Shown: positions 24,392 to 25,614 of the stretch, piece by piece
Position numbering within the stretch: the first letter of the stretch is position 1
Layout of the letters: each line of letters starts with the position of its first letter
Source: PR03 sp031362725
GTDB taxonomy: Bacteria; Myxococcota_A; UBA9160; PR03
Direction of reading: 5' to 3'
DNA: 25,614 nucleotides
Assembly: GCA_031362725.1 (NCBI GenBank)
Contig: JANLTC010000264.1
Span: 1 to 25,614 of the forward strand
Made by a program: the position numbers and the translations under genes
The notes under the pieces: model-generated
Told to the model about the DNA's origin: nothing
The model's input: only the letters and a program-made list of their open reading frames with translations
The model's database searches: none

Positions 24392-24550
24392 CGCCTCCCT
24401 CTTCGGTGGATCCCGGGTTCGCACTTAGCCCCGAGACGTGCGCAACGAGCGACCGCGCGTGAAAACCTGACAACCCAACAACTTGGAATCTCAATGACCC
24501 GACGCCCGGAGCCGGGCCTGGAACCTCGCGGCGCGAGTCGGCGACTCAAG

Positions 24551-24581
24551 ATGAAGGGATGTCACGCGGCGAAATGAAGGG
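24551..24581 (+). repeat. Pair of ATGAAGGG direct repeats upstream of a small gene
   Basis: ATGAAGGG occurs at 24551-24558 and 24574-24581, 23 bp apart (about two helical turns), in the 231-bp spacer between the double-FHA gene and the 64-aa gene. It could be an operator pair, but the copies are short and no regulator is implied. I see no promoter match in the rest of this spacer. Confidence 0.25.
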
Positions 24582-24622
24582 CATCCTACGCCTGGGTTGC
24601 GAGATGAGCAGAGGAGGAATCT

Positions 24623-24817
24623 GTGCGTCGTTATCAGGCTGATCGCTACGGAATGATCGCTTCGTTCGACATCGCCGAAGCGCTGCGTCGGGCCGAGCGG
24701 ACGAGGCTCGCGCGGGAGCGACTCCGGCTCGCGCGCGCCGCCCGGGAAGCAGAACGCGCGAGCTTCTGGGCGCGCCTGCGCGCTCTCGCCGCGATGCCCC
24801 GTCGCTCCGCCGTCTGA
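24623..24817 (+). CDS. Small Arg/Ala-rich helical protein, unknown function
   Basis: 64 aa. The GTG start has an excellent Shine-Dalgarno (AGAGGAGGAA, about 5 nt upstream), which is the main reason to accept this short frame. From residue 18 on, the sequence (AEALRRAERTRLARERLRLA, then AREAERASFWARLRALA) is a continuous basic amphipathic helix with no cysteine and no membrane segment. It could bind nucleic acid or lie along a membrane surface, but I do not recognise the family. It is followed at once by a run of stem-loops (24816-24921), so the short transcript may itself be a regulatory or leader RNA. Confidence 0.6.
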   Translation: MRRYQADRYGMIASFDIAEALRRAERTRLARERLRLARAAREAERASFWARLRALAAMPRRSAV

Positions 24818-24921
24818 AGCAATCGCTGCTTCGCGGATCGCCTCGTACCTGCGAGGCGAGAGAAGCGCCGCGCGCCGCTTCTCTCGGCGTGCAGTTGCAA
24901 GACGTTGCGACGCCTCTTGCA
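24816..24921 (+). other. Four tandem stem-loops (structured RNA or terminator array)
   Basis: Four exact inverted repeats follow one another: GAAGCA/TGCTTC (24816-24832), TCGCCTCG/CGAGGCGA (24838-24859), GAGAGAAGCG/CGCTTCTCTC (24858-24885) and TGCAAGA/TCTTGCA (24896-24921). The second and third share two bases, so they may compete. They start at the stop codon of the 64-aa gene and end 86 bp before the next start. No long T-tract follows. This could be a strong terminator cluster, a small RNA, or the leader of the zinc-finger gene. Confidence 0.45.
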
Positions 24922-25007
24922 TGTGCGGCCGCCGTGTAGTTCGTCACCCCGCGGCCAGCTCGGGCCACGAACGGACGAGCTTCGAATCCGCTGCGGAGGC
25001 GACTGCA

Positions 25008-25355
25008 ATGGCGCACAACGAGATCCCGAGCGCGTTCCTGATCCGAGCGTTGGCGCGACATGAAGCGCAGCACTGCGACCGCTGCAGCCATCGCATGTTC
25101 GTGAAGGGGAAGTCGGGGCTGTGTCCGCTCTGCTTCTCGGATCGCCCAGCGAGGCCGGTCGAGATCGCTGCACTACCGATATCGGCGATCAAACCCTTCC
25201 TGCCGCGGCTGGGCAGCGCACGCGGCCGGTACCGCCTTCCGATCGCCCAGCGCTTCCGCGACTTGGTAGAGCGCTCGCGAAGGGCCGGCGCGGGCGCGAC
25301 ACGCACGCTCGCGCGATCGACGCACGCGGATACGCCGCATCCCAGCACGAGCTAG
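25008..25355 (+). CDS. Small protein with a four-cysteine zinc-ribbon-like motif
   Basis: 115 aa. HEAQHCDRCSHRMFVKGKSG then LCPLCFSD gives C-x2-C and C-P-L-C pairs (residues about 24-42), a compact zinc-ribbon pattern. The rest is basic with a hydrophobic patch (EIAALPISAIKPFLPRLG) and an Arg/Ser/Thr-rich tail. ATG 25008 is chosen for GGAGG 8 nt upstream; the frame is open back to 24921 but that part has no Shine-Dalgarno and overlaps the last stem-loop. No family recognised; zinc and nucleic-acid binding are guesses from the motif. It converges on the SulP-type gene. Confidence 0.55.
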   Translation: MAHNEIPSAFLIRALARHEAQHCDRCSHRMFVKGKSGLCPLCFSDRPARPVEIAALPISAIKPFLPRLGSARGRYRLPIAQRFRDLVERSRRAGAGATRTLARSTHADTPHPSTS

Positions 25356-25364
25356 CGACCGCTA
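25353..25364. terminator. Short inverted repeat embedding both stops of a convergent pair
   Basis: TAGCGACCGCTA holds the TAG of the zinc-ribbon gene and the TAG of the SulP-type gene on the other strand. It resembles the repeat at 23024-23040. Only 4-5 bp of stem is possible, so this is weak as a terminator. Confidence 0.25.
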
Positions 25365-25614
25365 CGCGGCGATGGACGGACCCGCGCTGGCGAGCAGCGC
25401 CCTTGCACGGTCGAGTGCAGTGTCGATGTCGGCGCAGACGTTTTCCTCGCCGAAGCGATCGAGCATGCCGCTGCGTTCGAGCGCAAACAGCGGCTGTGCG
25501 TGCACACCCGACAGCACCAGCGTGGTGCCGCGCCGCGCGCCGTCGCCGTGTAGCAGCTCCAGCTCGTGCAGCCCGCTCGCGTCGATCGCGAGCACGTTGC
25601 GCAAGCGAACGATC
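25362..25614 (-). CDS. SulP-type anion transporter, C-terminal STAS domain (5' part outside window)
   Basis: 84 codons reach the window edge without a start. I-V-R-L-R-N-V-L-A-I-D-A-S-G-L-H-E-L is the conserved STAS segment of SulP sulfate/anion transporters (the 'R-x-x-x-x-x-D-x-[ST]-G-x-x-x-L' motif). It is followed by RRGTTLVLSGVHAQPLFALE and the final helices typical of STAS domains. The membrane transporter part should lie beyond 25614. A stand-alone STAS anti-sigma antagonist is less likely, because the I-V-R-L-R-N-V-L-A-I-D wording is typical of SulP proteins. An internal TTG at 25604 is not taken as a start. Confidence 0.8.
   Translation of the reverse strand, partial: IVRLRNVLAIDASGLHELELLHGDGARRGTTLVLSGVHAQPLFALERSGMLDRFGEENVCADIDTALDRARALLASAGPSIAA

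Noticed and set aside
25362..25604. Stand-alone 80-aa STAS protein starting at TTG 25604
   Set aside because: The frame stays open to the window edge and the STAS domain would lack its first strands; it is the end of a longer SulP-type gene.

Overview
The window is a GC-rich chromosomal segment, probably from an uncultured gram-negative bacterium of the former Deltaproteobacteria (a Myxococcota- or Binatota-like lineage). The reasons are strong GC/codon bias, GTG and TTG starts, a TIGR03790-type exported protein with thrombospondin type-3 repeats, FHA and GAF signalling proteins, and a gram-negative Pup/UBact-type system. The phylum is an inference. I see no rRNA, tRNA, CRISPR array, insertion sequence or prophage.

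Layout. (1) 1-1314, minus: 5'-terminal part of the ABC-F translation factor EttA. (2) 1447-3015, plus: exported TIGR03790-family protein with Ca-binding repeats. (3) 3040-5227, minus: a two-gene unit, PPOX/F420-type flavoprotein then an AidB-like acyl-CoA dehydrogenase. Divergent from it, at 5246-6172, is a cytosolic BtuF-like protein. (4) 6220-15677, minus: a tightly packed ten-gene operon, the most striking content of the window. (5) 15777-16229, minus: a LytTR DNA-binding protein just upstream of that operon, divergent from a SorC-like sugar-binding regulator (16495-17706). (6) 17625-24391: signalling genes (multi-GAF protein with degenerate GGDEF, AMIN-domain membrane protein, sensor histidine kinase, double-FHA protein). 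(7) 24623-25614: two small proteins, a block of tandem stem-loops, and the 3' end of a SulP-type transporter.

The central operon reads, in transcription order: FHA-like/RING-like protein (E3 candidate), ThiF-type E1, UBC-fold E2, an unknown 311-aa protein, a ubiquitin-like beta-grasp protein, a JAB/JAMM peptidase, a Mpa/ARC-type AAA ATPase, a Dop-like enzyme, a 65-aa Pup/UBact-like modifier ending in GGQ, and a PafA-like ligase. Most junctions are 4-nt overlaps or gaps of a few bases. It therefore joins two protein-tagging chemistries normally treated as separate: thioester-based ubiquitin-type conjugation and glutamate-ligase-based pupylation. The 20S proteasome genes (prcB/prcA), usual partners of Dop, Pup and PafA, are absent. 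The ATPase also lacks the usual C-terminal proteasome-docking tail. Whether the two halves share substrates, share the unfoldase, or modify each other cannot be decided from sequence.

Non-coding structure: all four non-overlapping convergent gene junctions carry a short hairpin. Two strong hairpins separate the ubiquitin-like gene from the JAMM gene, and four stem-loops follow one another at 24816-24921.
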